Below are positions 50,026 through 61,227 of a DNA stretch of 64,000 nucleotides, piece by piece. Made by a program: the position numbers and the translations under genes. The notes below the pieces were generated by a model. It saw nothing but the letters and a program-made list of their open reading frames with translations. It was not told where the DNA came from and did not search any database. Source of the DNA: Nyssa sinensis (taxonomy: Eukaryota; Streptophyta; Magnoliopsida; Cornales; Nyssaceae); NCBI GenBank assembly GCA_008638375.1, contig CM018051.1, positions 29,509,344 through 29,573,343 of the forward strand, read 5' to 3'. Within the stretch, counting starts at the first letter, position 1. Every line of letters starts with the position of its first letter.

Positions 50026-51479
50026 TGTCACGACCCGAAACCCACCCTGTGCGGATCTCGCATCGCGACCGCCACCCTCAGGCCCGAGGACCCTTGGGCG
50101 AAGGCTCACATAGACGGCGGTATCGAATAGATGTGCAACATACGTTTTGCGGAAGCGTGAAAAACTTTTTCTTTTCTTTTCTCATTTTTAAATTATGCAC
50201 ATTCGTCCGACACTGTCGCTCCATACATAGCATACATGGTTACACATTCAGAGTATAACTAAAACTTAAAAACTTAATACATTAATACGATACATGTTCG
50301 GTTGCCCAGAGGGCTTAATACATATTCATACATTGTCTACTAATACAAATTGTACTACTAGAGTTCATAGGTTCCTCAAAAGAAACTATTTATACATATC
50401 CTCCCAAAAACAGCTAGACTCATCGCCATCGTCCCCGAGACCCTGTCTGCTGTGAATCACCTGAAAGGGGGGTCCGAACAAAGTCCGGGTAAGCTAATCT
50501 AAGCTTGTGAGCAATTCCAGTATTCGTCATAGGGTTTTCAATTAGCAGTGGTTTAGTACATAAGAGTTTGTAAAATAATCACCGCCAATTGTTCGTGTAC
50601 TTTGAATACAGAATATATGCATTCCTTAAAACATGTAGTTTTGAAACATTTAAAGTATTCAAGCTAAACTCATACTTCGTCAAATAGAGTATATAACTCA
50701 AAACATATGCATTTCATAAAACATATAGCTTTGAAACATTTAAAGTATTCAAGCTATACTGATACTCATGAACTTCAAAACATATAACATAACATGTACT
50801 TCTTAAATAGAGTATCTAAAACTCAAAACATATGCACATTGAAAATGAGGGTAAAACCTGCTTCCAATTTCAAATCATTTATCATCTTATCACTTCCATT
50901 AGTGGAATCTGTTTCGAACCAGACTCCCATCTTACTTATAAATGGAGATATCTCATTTGCCTGGGGGATTAGATCCTACTACCGGGCATTTCACATGACA
51001 GGTCAATGAGTTACAATAAGAACCCAAAATACTGACTATGTAGTTTTTGACAGGTCAATGAGATCCGAAGAAACCCAAAATGCTGCCTGTGTGCTTATGC
51101 ACCATTATCTTATAAAATATTTATCATGTGACTTTTCTCATAGATACTTTTCATAACTTCGTAATAAACATTCGTATACTTGAAATAAGAAAATTTAAAA
51201 TATTTAACAATAATTGCATTTTAACTAGACATGCTGAAAAGCATTGGAAGGAAAAACTGTTGTAGAAACCAATCACTGAGCATGTCACAATGGGGTTATA
51301 CAATAGAACAATTAAAAACTGAATCATGTAAACACTGAATTTGAAATTTCAAACATTTCATATCTTTGCATTTAAAACCTTTTTAAATCCATGGAGTTAA
51401 ATCTCCACTTCAAACACAGGGTTACTCACCTTGGTCCTTTAGGGTTAGTGCTAATAATGCGCTTTCCCACTTTCCTTGT
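50026..51479 (-). mobile_element. G3: G-type LTR, broken by H3
   Basis: Starts TGTCACGACCCGAAACCC and matches the inverted 3' third of G1, including the TTGCGGAAGCGTG block, the 86-bp repeats and the intron-like segment. It stops at 51479 where the H3 LTR begins and does not resume inside the window. Preceding bases CACTT are the probable target duplication. Confidence 0.85.
50461..51429 (-). other. Intron-like segment of G3
   Basis: Sense-strand donor CCAAG|GTGAGTAAC (51429) and acceptor CCCCCCTTTCAG|GTGATTC (50461), 969 bp; same positions as in G1. Confidence 0.45.
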
Positions 51480-51835
51480 TGTCACGACCCGAAACCCACC
51501 CTATGCGGATCTCGTGTCGCGGGGCCGGCCCGAAGGCCGTCCCTACTTTTTCCATTCCTGTATCGTAGTACTAATATGCAAAGTACTAAAACCTCAAAAC
51601 AATAACAGCGGAAGTCTTATCAGTAATAGTACATCAGCGGAAGTCTTTCAATACACAATGTTAGCGAAAGTCTTTACAATACATAATATCGTTCTACATA
51701 AACAAAATAAGAACCAAACATGACCAGCACCCGAGGGTGGTGAATACATGGGAGAACTAAAACATAAACTGATGCATTTCCCCAAATGTCCTTCTATGTC
51801 TTTAAACTCCTACCGGGGTCTCACGGCATCAGTAC

Positions 51836-52738
51836 CTGAAATGGGGATGAGGAGGGTGGAATGAGCTACAAGAGCCCAGCAAGTAAATACAGATCTCTGA
51901 CACTGGTATCGAGGATCATAAAAGAATATGAATCCAAGAACAAGAATATGATAGCCAATCATAAGAAATAAGATGCTATGATAGCCAATGGGAATAGTTG
52001 CCATAAGGGCCAATAAACAATAGAACACAATGTACAATTAGGAGTAAGGGACATAACATCAACATGAAACTCTTAACATGTGAACAGTGGCAAATGAACA
52101 GTGGGATCACAACGTGTAATCAGTAGGAATGGCATAACAATGTCCTGGAATTCTCGACGATAATACAATAACAAGAAAGTACTGCCATTATAATTGATCA
52201 CAATAAATCAATAAAGGAATATCTCATAATACTAGATAATCACAAGAACAATGTAATTCAATAATTATAGTTGAGCAATCGTATAAGAGATGCTTTTATT
52301 CTGTGTCAGGGCTTGATATGCCATCGGTCCTTGGGGGCCCGGTTTACCCCCTTCAGTGCATTCTAGTGTATGGCCATATGTCCGTTCACGGACTCGACCC
52401 GAAGGTCTTCAGTGAATTTAAAAGCATCGGATGGATATTGTGACTGAGCACAAATCCAGTATACATAAACATTTCATGATCATAAATGATTCCATAGGAG
52501 TATATAAAAATGGAATATCATCAATTCAATGGAAACATAACAATTGGCATTTCAAAATACGGTTCAACATGATAACAATGGTACAACAATAAATCAATGT
52601 CCACCAGATAGAACAATATCACGTTGTGGAGACAATAACATCAGATACGCTCAGGAGTACAAGTTTGGCAGTAAAAGAATGAACTTGGCTTGATAACACC
52701 ACATGGAAGAGAAAGGGTATCTACTTACCTCTAATGCG
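51836..52738 (-). other. Intron-like segment of H3
   Basis: Sense-strand donor TTAGAG|GTAAGTAG (52738) and acceptor CCCCATTTCAG|GTACTGATG (51836), 903 bp. First hairpin on the minus strand at 52437-52454; the second (GGGGTAAACCGGGCCCCC) near 52336. Confidence 0.45.
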
Positions 52739-54226
52739 TTGCTAAATCAGTCTCTTGTAGGTTTGCCTTTTCCCGTTGAGTTCCCTATATATCAGTAAGT
52801 ACGTTTCAGAATAATTTCTATTCACCAAATTCTATGCCTTACTATGATTAGTATTTCTAATACTTATTTAGACTTTTATATGTCCGTTGTTCTCGGAACC
52901 TCTTTTCATAATTTTGACATTACCAATAGATTCGGAAGGTTCAGAATAATAAAAATTCACTAGTTCTTTAATTCAATCGGAGTCCATTTGACTCACCTAT
53001 GAAGCAGGGGTATTTTGGTCATTTTTACAAGTCGTAACTTTTCGGGACTCCGTCTTGTGAAACGGACCTCACCATTGGACTCAGAGCATGCGAGATAATA
53101 AAAATTGACTATTCATTTGCCCTATTTGGACCTTGTTTGACCCACTTTTGAGTCAGGGGTATTTTTGTAAAATTAACATTTCTCTGTTGGGCCTTAGTGG
53201 AATTATCTATAACTTTTGGGGTCAAAATGTAATTATGCAGAGTTGCGATCTGAACCAGTTGGTTCAGAACCAGAAACCCTAAACCAGTTCCATTCCACTG
53301 TGAACCAACCGGTTCAGTTAACTTCAGAGAACCGGATTGAGATATCCAATTCTCTTACCTTATCCACGGTTTGGACAACCCCAACCCAATTCCAATCCCT
53401 TATATCCGTGACCAAACAAGCCCAAATTATTTTAAATTTACATTCAAAACGACACAGTGTTGGTACCTGTATTGCAGTCGGTCGGATCTCAACCCGACCC
53501 GACCCAGACCCGGTCTCATCCTGACCCGAAGAAGCCCCCGATAGTCCGGTCGTCTTCTCCGGTGGGTTTTCCGGCCACGGTCGCCGAAACAGTGAAATTC
53601 CCTACGGATCTTAGCGATTTCACGTCCAAAATCTACTGTTTTTCTTCCCAATGAATTCTAAAATTGTAAGGAACATTTTAGGACTGGTTTTAACCTCCAA
53701 CATCACCGGTTTCACGCACCCATTCCCAGTTTCTGGCGTTGCACCGGTGAGGGAATAACTGGCCACAGAATGGCCATTTCTTGACCATTTAAACCGATTC
53801 AAAGCGTTTTGGAATCCTAGGGCAATGTATTATTCATATCAGGGTTCAAATTTCTATTTAGGTTCACCTATTTTAAATCACCATTTCCAACCGTAAACCC
53901 AGTTCTGGTTTTTCTTGTTTTTCTTTCCTATTTCGAGTCCTACCAATTCAGTCATAAATTCTATGATAACAGGGATGATAACAGGGAGTAAAACTAAAGA
54001 GATTAAGATGAAATAGGGTACCTATCCTTACCCGATTTCCTGAACTTTAATTTCAGTCCTTCCTTTCTCTATTCTCCTCTTCTCCCTCCTGCTCTTGCGA
54101 TTCAGTTTTATCTCTCTATTCCCTTCCTCTTTCCCTTTAATTCTTTCAATCGATTCCTCAGTCGGTGGCTTTTGCCACCTATAGCCGTGGTGACACCACA
54201 CACATGCACACAAGACACCTCACCCC

Positions 54227-54230
<4 letters not shown>

Positions 54231-54273
<43 letters not shown>
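54231..54273. repeat. (TC)21 microsatellite
   Basis: Uninterrupted TC run inside the H3 LTR, flanked by CA-rich and TA-rich DNA. Confidence 0.95.
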
Positions 54274-54277
<4 letters not shown>

Positions 54278-54566
54278 ATCACACGTAACACACACCTCAT
54301 ATTCTATTCTTTTCCCATTTCTGATTCCTTATCCACCTATGCACACACATATATATATATATGCATACGGCCATGTGTGTATATATATATATATGAAATT
54401 ACATTGATACATTATCTATGTATATATATTCTTATATACATATCCATTTAATTATGCGCGCGTGTACGCATTACAAAATTCAATTGGCAGTTTTTTCGGG
54501 TAATTAAATATTTTATAGCCCGGTCCAGCCCGGTGTACATGCTATATCCCGGGTCGGGATATTACA

Positions 54567-54579
54567 TTCTTACCCCCTT
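54567..54579 (-). other. Polypurine tract of element H3
   Basis: On the minus strand AAGGGGGTAAGAA ends directly at the LTR start TGTAATATCCCGACCC. Upstream of it the minus strand reads TTTGGGGACAAACTTATTT, a form usual just before Ty3/gypsy 3' LTRs. Confidence 0.85.
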
Positions 54580-57500
54580 AAAAATAAGTTTGTCCCCAAA
54601 CTTAACGGTTCTAACTCGGTGGTTTTCATAGTTCATCTAACATCACGGTATAACTTAAATAGGCTGTTACATTAACTAGTTAAAGATTTTTCTGCTGAGA
54701 ATCAAGTTTTACCATCACGTTAGATCAAGTTTTACAGTCACATCGAATCAAGTTTTACAGTCACATCGAATCAAGTTTTACAGTCACATCTGTAACTGTT
54801 CTACCTTCTTTATAATTCCACGTATGCTTCGAAACCTTCCCATGAAACTCAATTCCTTCCTATGGTTCTTTTCAGCTTCTGTAATTTAAGATATCTTTTG
54901 ATGAAGAAAATTTTAAAATTTCTAAACGTAGCTTGACAAAACTCTATCCATTCAGTCTACTAATATATCTAGGGTATATATATCATTTGAAATGATATTA
55001 TGTGGAAACTCATAGAGTTCACATTGGCTTCTATGTGTCATTTCCTCTACAATAAATCTGTCATTCTACTAATCGTTTCTTGACCTCAAGTCAGCTATGT
55101 AAGAGTATCTGTATCCCTAGTCTATATTTAACATGTCCTGTATCTAACACGTTTCAATGATAGTTCTCTTGACGGTCACGTAAGCAATGAGTCAATGGTC
55201 CAGGCGTTCAGTTTCTACATTCAGTTAGTAACATATGGGAACACATTAAATGTGTAACATAACATAGAAAATAGACCAGTCATAAGTAACCCTAAAAGTA
55301 TCATTTTCCAATAATGTATTTTGATTAACTGTTACTCATCACCTATATCACCTTTCAAGGTGTCATTCCTCTATCTAGATATCACCATTAATTTATTACC
55401 TTTTCAAGGTATTTCCATTTCATTTAGATATTACTGTCAGATTCACTACTTTTCAAAGCGTCATGTTTCCAATTCTATATTACATTCTATCCCTCAAAGA
55501 GCACTAATCGTTTCCCTCGTTTATTATGAAACATAATTTAATTCTCACATATTCTCTCTGTATAGAAAATCAACAAGTTCCTAATCCGTAATTAGAATTT
55601 CAATTCTCATTAACTCTTGTAATATAGATTGATCGTTCAACCCTAACCATCAAGTCTATAGACTAGATATAGTAATTTAATTCTTAAGGCTCCCTCAGTA
55701 CAGAACAATCATCAACTATAACTCAATAAATATCCAGTACGTGGTTCCATAAGATAAAACAATCTCAGGGATTTCTAGATCCAATATTACTATGATTCCT
55801 TCCAAGCTTAACTGCTATCTCCCATTGAAACCTCGTTGATCTATCTATATCTTACTCAAGACTCTTCATATTTCTTGGTACGTCATCACTTTATTGAGAA
55901 TATCAATTCCCCTGTGCTTACCCCCTTAAGTTCCCTTACATATATAACAATCATCAAATTGTAACCCAATGGATATTCATTATGTACCTTCATAAGACAA
56001 AATAATCATTACGGATTATTTATTTCATTATTGCTATGATTCCCTCCAATTTCTTTTAAGTATGACTACTATTTCCTACTCAAGTTCCACTTCTCTGTCT
56101 ATATCAGTTATCGAAACCTCCTTCAGTATTGTCAATGTCAAATCTCAAAAATTCTCATCACTTATCCTTAAGTACACTACTATCCTTACGGGTCACTAGT
56201 CAATAATCATCCATTTTCATTTTAATATATAGTCGTTTTCCAAGACTAGGTGACTGTTGCTATCTAAACTTGCTTTTGTCTTTCGACAGCCCCAATTCAT
56301 TTAATGTGTTTCAATACACCAAGTTCTTTCTTGGATCAGTTAAACTATACACTTATGATCTGTACCTCCTATATTCTATGTACATTGTTCATTTCTAATG
56401 ATTCCCCAGTGTATGGTATTTAGTGATAATGATTCTTTCAAGAGTTGACGTTTATTCAATCTCGTCTATCCAGTAATCCTTCCTATCTATAACAGTATGT
56501 AATTCATTTTAAAGATTATAAATCTTACATTTATTCTATCATTGTTCCCTGAAATTTATTAATTATGCAATCACTTGGCTCATCAATGTCTTTTTAATTT
56601 TACAAGTGAATAATATGTCAATCTAACAGTCGTATATCTATGTTACATACTCTACTTATTTCATGCATAACATCTATCATCAATCATCATCCCTGAACAG
56701 TTAACATATAACCTCAGAGTCCTGTCTCTATGTTCGGCTAGCAGTAAATGTTGAAATTATAAATCAGTATGTAGAGTAATATTTAACAATATTGAGCATT
56801 TGTAAACAACTGTAAATAATACCTGCGACTACTGGTACAGTAGCCTAATCATCTCCCAATTCGCTATAAAAGATCAATGGTCAGAATTCACATATAAGTG
56901 TATCTATCATGTTAGGATTTACTCTATTTGGCATTAGTAATACCGGTGCATCCAACGCATCTCCCATGAACCACTATTACAAAACTGTTTCAACACCAAA
57001 TCTTTTGATATCACTGAGCTTAAGAATTTGACTTAATGCTCCAATCATTTCCTAGCATCACTAGGTTTGGTAGGATAGATGTCGTGATATTGTAGCATTC
57101 TAATCCTCAAGTCCTCTGGGGTATACGCCGTTCTAACAGTATCATAAAGGATTCGTAGTATCCAGATTGGGTAAGGTAGCACTGTGTGTTTCTCAGTTAC
57201 CCTAGTTACATGATAAGGCGGCCGTTCCTCACCGGTAACAGAGGTCCTGATAGCACATCAGTGACTGTCAATTTTCCACATTTTCTCTTTTACCGTTTAC
57301 AATCACCGTTATTCATTTTCATAATTTATATTCACTCCTGATCTTCAGTCTCGATTTCTTCTACATCACTAGACCTAACTTCCAAGTATAGGTCACTTGT
57401 TAATAATATTCGTGATTTTGCTCCGTATCTCGTGTTCTATGCTCAATATTTCTAAACAATAATCCTCAAGGTAACCATCAAAGTTCTCGTGTTTCTCTGT

Positions 57501-57821
57501 CTAACATTCTCCAATAATAACCTTCCAGATGTAATAGAATCAGTAAATCAATCATCCAAATGTTCAGTTACTAAGTTCAGTTCGGCAATTACATGGAAAC
57601 ACAATCAAGTGTGTAAGGATCTCTTAAGATCTAAACAGGTTATAAATAACTGGAAGGGTACCTGTGGCTATCTGGGTAGTAGTTTAATCTTTCCTTGACA
57701 CCAACAAGACTGGTAAGGTAGGTGTGGCACTGGCCGTAGCCTTAGCTTTCCGAGGGCAATTCCTTGTTTACCCTATGGGGTGATCCTTAACGGTGCCACT
57801 ATTTCAACGTATATAGTTGTC
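54580..57821 (-). mobile_element. Non-coding interior attributed to element H3
   Basis: AT-rich DNA without an open frame of 60 or more codons on the minus strand, where gag-pol of H3 would lie. I find no RT or integrase motif. Either the H family is a non-autonomous element with long LTRs and a non-coding interior, or the coding part lies beyond element F or is deleted. It holds a 23-bp tandem repeat (54701-54792) and several imperfect palindromes such as CACCTTTCAAGGTG near 55350. The right boundary depends on the F LTR start. Confidence 0.45.
54701..54792. repeat. Four tandem copies of a 23-bp unit
   Basis: Units start at 54701, 54724, 54747 and 54770 with ATCAAGTTTTACAGTCACAT; the first and last are slightly diverged. 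Confidence 0.92.
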
Positions 57822-58338
57822 TGTTGGGGTGAGCTTGAGGCAGAGATTTGAGAATCTCTTCTATAAGGCGCTTAATTCGGTCTAATTGATCCTTCCCTAT
57901 CCCAATATTCCTAGCATACACCATTGCTCTAAACCATAAGTTTTAGATAAGTATTTCCATAAAAGTCTACTCGTCCATGGTCTAACCGAGTCAATATAAT
58001 CTATTGAGATATTCCTTTTTATTAACCTGGTCTATAAGATAACCATCAATGCTCAAAATAACAATCAATGTTCATATGAAATCTATATCATAGAGACTTC
58101 AATTCTATCTATTGATTCTAACTCTAAGTGATCTATGTATTTCATAATTATTGATATACCATAAAAAGACAGGCCAATCAACACTTGACACGTATGACCA
58201 CAGTCTGATTTATGTTCAGCTAGCATGATTCTCGCTCAGCCAACGACATCCAAATCATCACATAAGGTCGGAAGTGACCAAACAAATATATCCAGAACTG
58301 ATCACAGGGTCCAGACCAGAGCTTCAGATCTCGTCACC

Positions 58339-58482
58339 GCCTTAGCGGATTCCGAGCAAAGAATAGGGAAACAGTCTCCAATACGGAAACTACCATTTAT
58401 GATTATCTCCGCCTTAGCGGATTCCGGGCAGAGGATAAGGAAGCAGTCTCCAATACGGAAACTACCATTTATGATTATCTCC
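58339..58482. repeat. Two tandem copies of a 72-bp unit in the F LTR
   Basis: Units at 58339-58410 and 58411-58482, each beginning GCCTTAGCGGATTCCG and ending TTTATGATTATCTCC, with a few substitutions. They lie 100-240 bp before the TATA-like box, where U3 enhancers usually are. The open frame over them is a by-product of the repeat. Confidence 0.92.
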
Positions 58483-58580
58483 ATCTACGACTCAATGCCC
58501 ACAAGGTAATTGCAATCTCCGATGATCATATCCCTATATTCATGGCGTCGAATCCTAATCAACTTAGGAAAGCTTCGGCC

Positions 58581-58590
58581 TATATATTAA
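58581..58590 (+). promoter_or_regulatory. TATA-like box of the F LTR
   Basis: TATATATTAA in a CTT-rich context, about 190 bp before the LTR end, at the expected place for the U3/R junction. Confidence 0.5.
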
Positions 58591-58781
58591 ACCCTAGAGG
58601 TACGCTATCAAATTCATGCTCATTCTTTGACTTTCAATACAGTCTTTCAATTCCCTTACTCACTTAAGCATCGGAGCGGCTACCGCCGGAGCCAATCCGG
58701 TGGTCCTCTGATCATCTTTCTGAGTGTTCTACAGGTCACGGAGCCCTCACGTGTTGCGAGTCAAAAAGTGCAGCATCAGTT

Positions 58782-58798
58782 TGGCGCCGTCTATGGGA
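58782..58798 (+). other. Primer-binding site of element F
   Basis: TGGCGCCGTCTATGGGA, the tRNA-complementary site that primes minus-strand synthesis. The form TGGCGCCGTC is the one usual in Tat/Athila-related elements. It lies a few bases after the LTR end and 76 bp before the gag start. Confidence 0.8.
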
Positions 58799-58857
58799 AA
58801 ACGACTAATCTCTACGTGCTTTATTCGTAAACTCATCTTTTTCCCCACCGGAAAACC

Positions 58858-61221
58858 ATGGCACCAAATCTCCGACCCCGACAGAATACTCAGAGTTCGC
58901 AAAACGCTCAGCGTCAGTCGTCTGCTCCACGCACAAGAGGACCAGCGGCCAACCCTATGCGACAAGAGATCGAAGCAATAAAACGACACAATGAACTGGT
59001 GCAGGAGCAGTTGCTAGCCATTACTAGAACGCTGGCAACGCTCACGCAGAACCAAGCGGCGGCTTCTCCTAGCCCGCCGGTCAACTTCGTTGCAGGAACA
59101 CAACCCCCGGTTGCCACGGGGAATGAAGAACTTCGTGGGCAGGCCCCCGCTAACCAGCCTGGGCACCCCTCAGGCGTTGCTCACGCTGGCCGAGATCCAC
59201 AGCCATCAACAGTCCCTGGCTGGGGAACATCCGCTTTTGTCCCCGACGTACATTACCGGAGCACTACCCGAGCCCCAACTCCTAGGGTTTCGGGAGCACC
59301 CCCGGCACCACAGGAACCTTATCATGCAGCGCCAGCCCCACCGGTTCGGATTCCTCCTCCATCCGAAGGGCGCACTCCACCCTATTACCCTGAAGCCGAG
59401 GCTGTCAGGCAGGGTTCACAAGATGTCAGACTCAGAGACCCGCGAAGGGAAGAGGAGATTGCCGAGTCTATGGACCGGACAATCGGCTTAAGAGGACCTC
59501 AGAACCCTCCAGAGCATGACGAACTGGCCAGGCTGCTCGGAAGACTAGCCACTCCGTTTACCCACGCCATCATGTCTGAAGAGAGGCCTAGAAAGTTCGT
59601 GGTGCCCAAATTCACTCTCTACGACGGATCTGGAGATCCAGGAGATCACCTATCTCATTACCAGCATACGATGGCCCTTCACGGAGCCTCAGATGCTTTC
59701 ATGTGCCGAACGTTCATCACCAGCTTGAAGGGAACGGCTCTGAAGTGGTTCCACAACCTCCCTCCGAACTCCGTTGCCAGCTTTTACGAGCTCGGTAGAC
59801 AGTTCTTGGATAGGTTTATGACCAGCAGGAGGCTCAGAAGGGGACCAGAATTCCTGCTGAACGTTAGGCAGACTAGGGAGGAATCCCTCCGGGCCTACAT
59901 TGCCCGCTTCAACACCGAGCTCACTGAGATCACGGATTGCAGCCCGAAATTCCTTGTTGCGGCCCTTACTGCCGGGCTTGCCCAAGGTGGCTTCAGAGAC
60001 TCCTTGACAAAAAGCCCCCCGGCTGATATGGCAGCATTGATGGATCGGGCCAAAAAATACATCAACCTGGAAGAAGCCAACCGCTCAGCCCAGAAGGGCA
60101 AGGATCAGACCCAAAGGGATAATCCGAAGCGGGAGGACCATAAGAAGGAGGATCACAGAAGAGACTCCAACAAAAAGAGGGTCAGAAGCCCAGATAAGAA
60201 AACAGCTCCCAGAGCTGTGTACAACTCCGCACCAAGGGAGTTCACCAACTTCACGCCTTTGAACACCACTCCGAACCAGGTACTCCGGCAGATCCGAGAT
60301 CGGGAGAACCTGAGGTGGCCAGAGCCGATCAAAGGAGATCCCAGCCTGCGGGACCAAAGTAAGTATTGCAATTTCCATAAAGATCATGGGCATACTACTA
60401 ACACTTGCAGGACCCTCCGATATGAGATAGAACAGCTCATAAAGAAGGGACGTCTTCGGGAGTTCGTCAAACAAGACGGAAGGCAGAACCCCCAAGAAGA
60501 CAAGCCTCAGCAGCGGCCAGATCAGAGGCCCGAACAGAGGCAAGAGCAGCGGGAAGGACGAAACGAGCCTCAGAGGCAGAACAACCATGTTATCTACGTC
60601 CTCCATGCTGACTCCCCTGTTACAGGAATGTCCAACAGGGCAAGAAAAAGATATGCTCGGGAGGCCAGAACCGCCCCAAACATCTTGCAGGTCTCTAACG
60701 TCGAAAAGAGGCTCAAGCCAGGGCCAGAGATCCAGTTCACCGAGCAAGATCTAGCAGGGGTACACTGCCCTCACAGTGATGCCCTTGTTATCACCCTCAG
60801 AATCGCCAACTTCGAAACTAGAAGAGTCCTAGTCGACACTGGCAGCTCAGTCAATATCCTATTTTATGAACCGCTTAAGCGGATGGGCATAGACCAGGAC
60901 AGCGTCAAACCCACCACTGCCGTAATGGCAGCTTTTGATGGCAGCCTCAGCACCCCCCTGGGGAGAGTTGACCTTCCTACCACTATTGGGGAAGGTGAAG
61001 GGCAGAAGACCACCATCTCAGAGTACATGGTGTTGAACATGAAGTCTCCATACAACGTCATCATTGGGAGACCCTGGTTACACCAGATAGGGGCGGTCAC
61101 TTCGACCTTTCATCAGTGTCTGAAGTACGTCCACAATCAAAGCGTGCACTCGGTCCGAGGATGTCAGCCAACCTCACGAGAATGTCACGCTATTGCCCTC
61201 AAGGAGACAGCCCCAAAATAG
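58858..61221 (+). CDS. gag-pro: gag-protease polyprotein of element F (787 aa, intact)
   Basis: Structural protein and aspartic protease of the retrotransposon. The start ATG is in a strong context (AAACCATGGC). Residues 1-220 are a Pro/Gln-rich head; the gag core follows at about 230-400 (FTLYDGSGDPGDHLSHYQ, LKGTALKWFHNLPPNS, RRGPEFLLNVRQ). A basic Lys/Arg-Asp-rich stretch spans about 410-460. A zinc-binding motif YCNFHKDHGHTTNTC begins near 503, and a Gln/Arg-rich low-complexity linker lies near 545-575. The protease has LVDTGSSVNILFYEPLKRMG with catalytic Asp at 660, and VIIGRPWLHQIGA near 734. It ends at TAG 61219-61221, in frame with pol. It is the only intact long ORF in the window. Confidence 0.93.
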   Translation: MAPNLRPRQNTQSSQNAQRQSSAPRTRGPAANPMRQEIEAIKRHNELVQEQLLAITRTLATLTQNQAAASPSPPVNFVAGTQPPVATGNEELRGQAPANQPGHPSGVAHAGRDPQPSTVPGWGTSAFVPDVHYRSTTRAPTPRVSGAPPAPQEPYHAAPAPPVRIPPPSEGRTPPYYPEAEAVRQGSQDVRLRDPRREEEIAESMDRTIGLRGPQNPPEHDELARLLGRLATPFTHAIMSEERPRKFVVPKFTLYDGSGDPGDHLSHYQHTMALHGASDAFMCRTFITSLKGTALKWFHNLPPNSVASFYELGRQFLDRFMTSRRLRRGPEFLLNVRQTREESLRAYIARFNTELTEITDCSPKFLVAALTAGLAQGGFRDSLTKSPPADMAALMDRAKKYINLEEANRSAQKGKDQTQRDNPKREDHKKEDHRRDSNKKRVRSPDKKTAPRAVYNSAPREFTNFTPLNTTPNQVLRQIRDRENLRWPEPIKGDPSLRDQSKYCNFHKDHGHTTNTCRTLRYEIEQLIKKGRLREFVKQDGRQNPQEDKPQQRPDQRPEQRQEQREGRNEPQRQNNHVIYVLHADSPVTGMSNRARKRYAREARTAPNILQVSNVEKRLKPGPEIQFTEQDLAGVHCPHSDALVITLRIANFETRRVLVDTGSSVNILFYEPLKRMGIDQDSVKPTTAVMAAFDGSLSTPLGRVDLPTTIGEGEGQKTTISEYMVLNMKSPYNVIIGRPWLHQIGAVTSTFHQCLKYVHNQSVHSVRGCQPTSRECHAIALKETAPK

Positions 61222-61227
61222 CAATTA
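61219..61227 (+). promoter_or_regulatory. Leaky-stop context UAG CAA UUA between gag-pro and pol
   Basis: The stop TAG is followed by CAATTA, an exact match to the known plant-virus readthrough context UAG CAR YYA. Pol lies in the same frame (0), with no ATG for the first 90 codons after the stop. These three facts together suggest programmed readthrough for pol expression. Not proven: the TAG could be a chance mutation of a sense codon. Confidence 0.6.

Larger units (their letters stand above)
51480..54566 (-). mobile_element. H3: 3' LTR of an H-type element (minus strand)
   Basis: Starts TGTCACGACCCGAAACCC at 51480; its first 120 bp are the complement of the H1 and H2 ends. It ends CGGGTCGGGATATTACA at 54566. 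Unlike H1 and H2 it is followed by a polypurine tract, so it is the 3' LTR of an element whose interior lies to the right. It was inserted in G3 (left flank CTTGT). It holds a (TC)21 microsatellite and the intron-like segment. No coding domain. Confidence 0.87.
57822..58775 (+). mobile_element. 5' LTR of element F (left boundary tentative)
   Basis: The right end is near CAGCA (58771-58775), six bases before the primer-binding site. A TG...CA start is proposed at TGTTGGGGTGAGC (57822), giving 954 bp; this start is not proven because the 3' LTR is not visible. A TATA-like TATATATTAA (58581-58590) precedes the likely transcript start, and ACTTAAGCATCGGAGCGGC (from about 58662), with CCGCCGGAGCC after it, is the U5 wording common in Tat-type elements. 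Two 72-bp repeats lie in U3. Confidence 0.55.

Noticed and set aside
55321..55536. 71-codon plus-strand frame in the H3 interior
   Set aside because: No motif, AT-rich, and a length expected by chance.
58225..58509. 94-codon frame with an internal amino-acid repeat
   Set aside because: It is only the translated 72-bp tandem duplication in the F LTR.
60085..60747. 220-codon antisense open frame across gag of element F
   Set aside because: It mirrors the biased codon use of the intact gag frame; no domain or motif supports it. Some Tat elements have antisense ORFs, but nothing here shows this is one.
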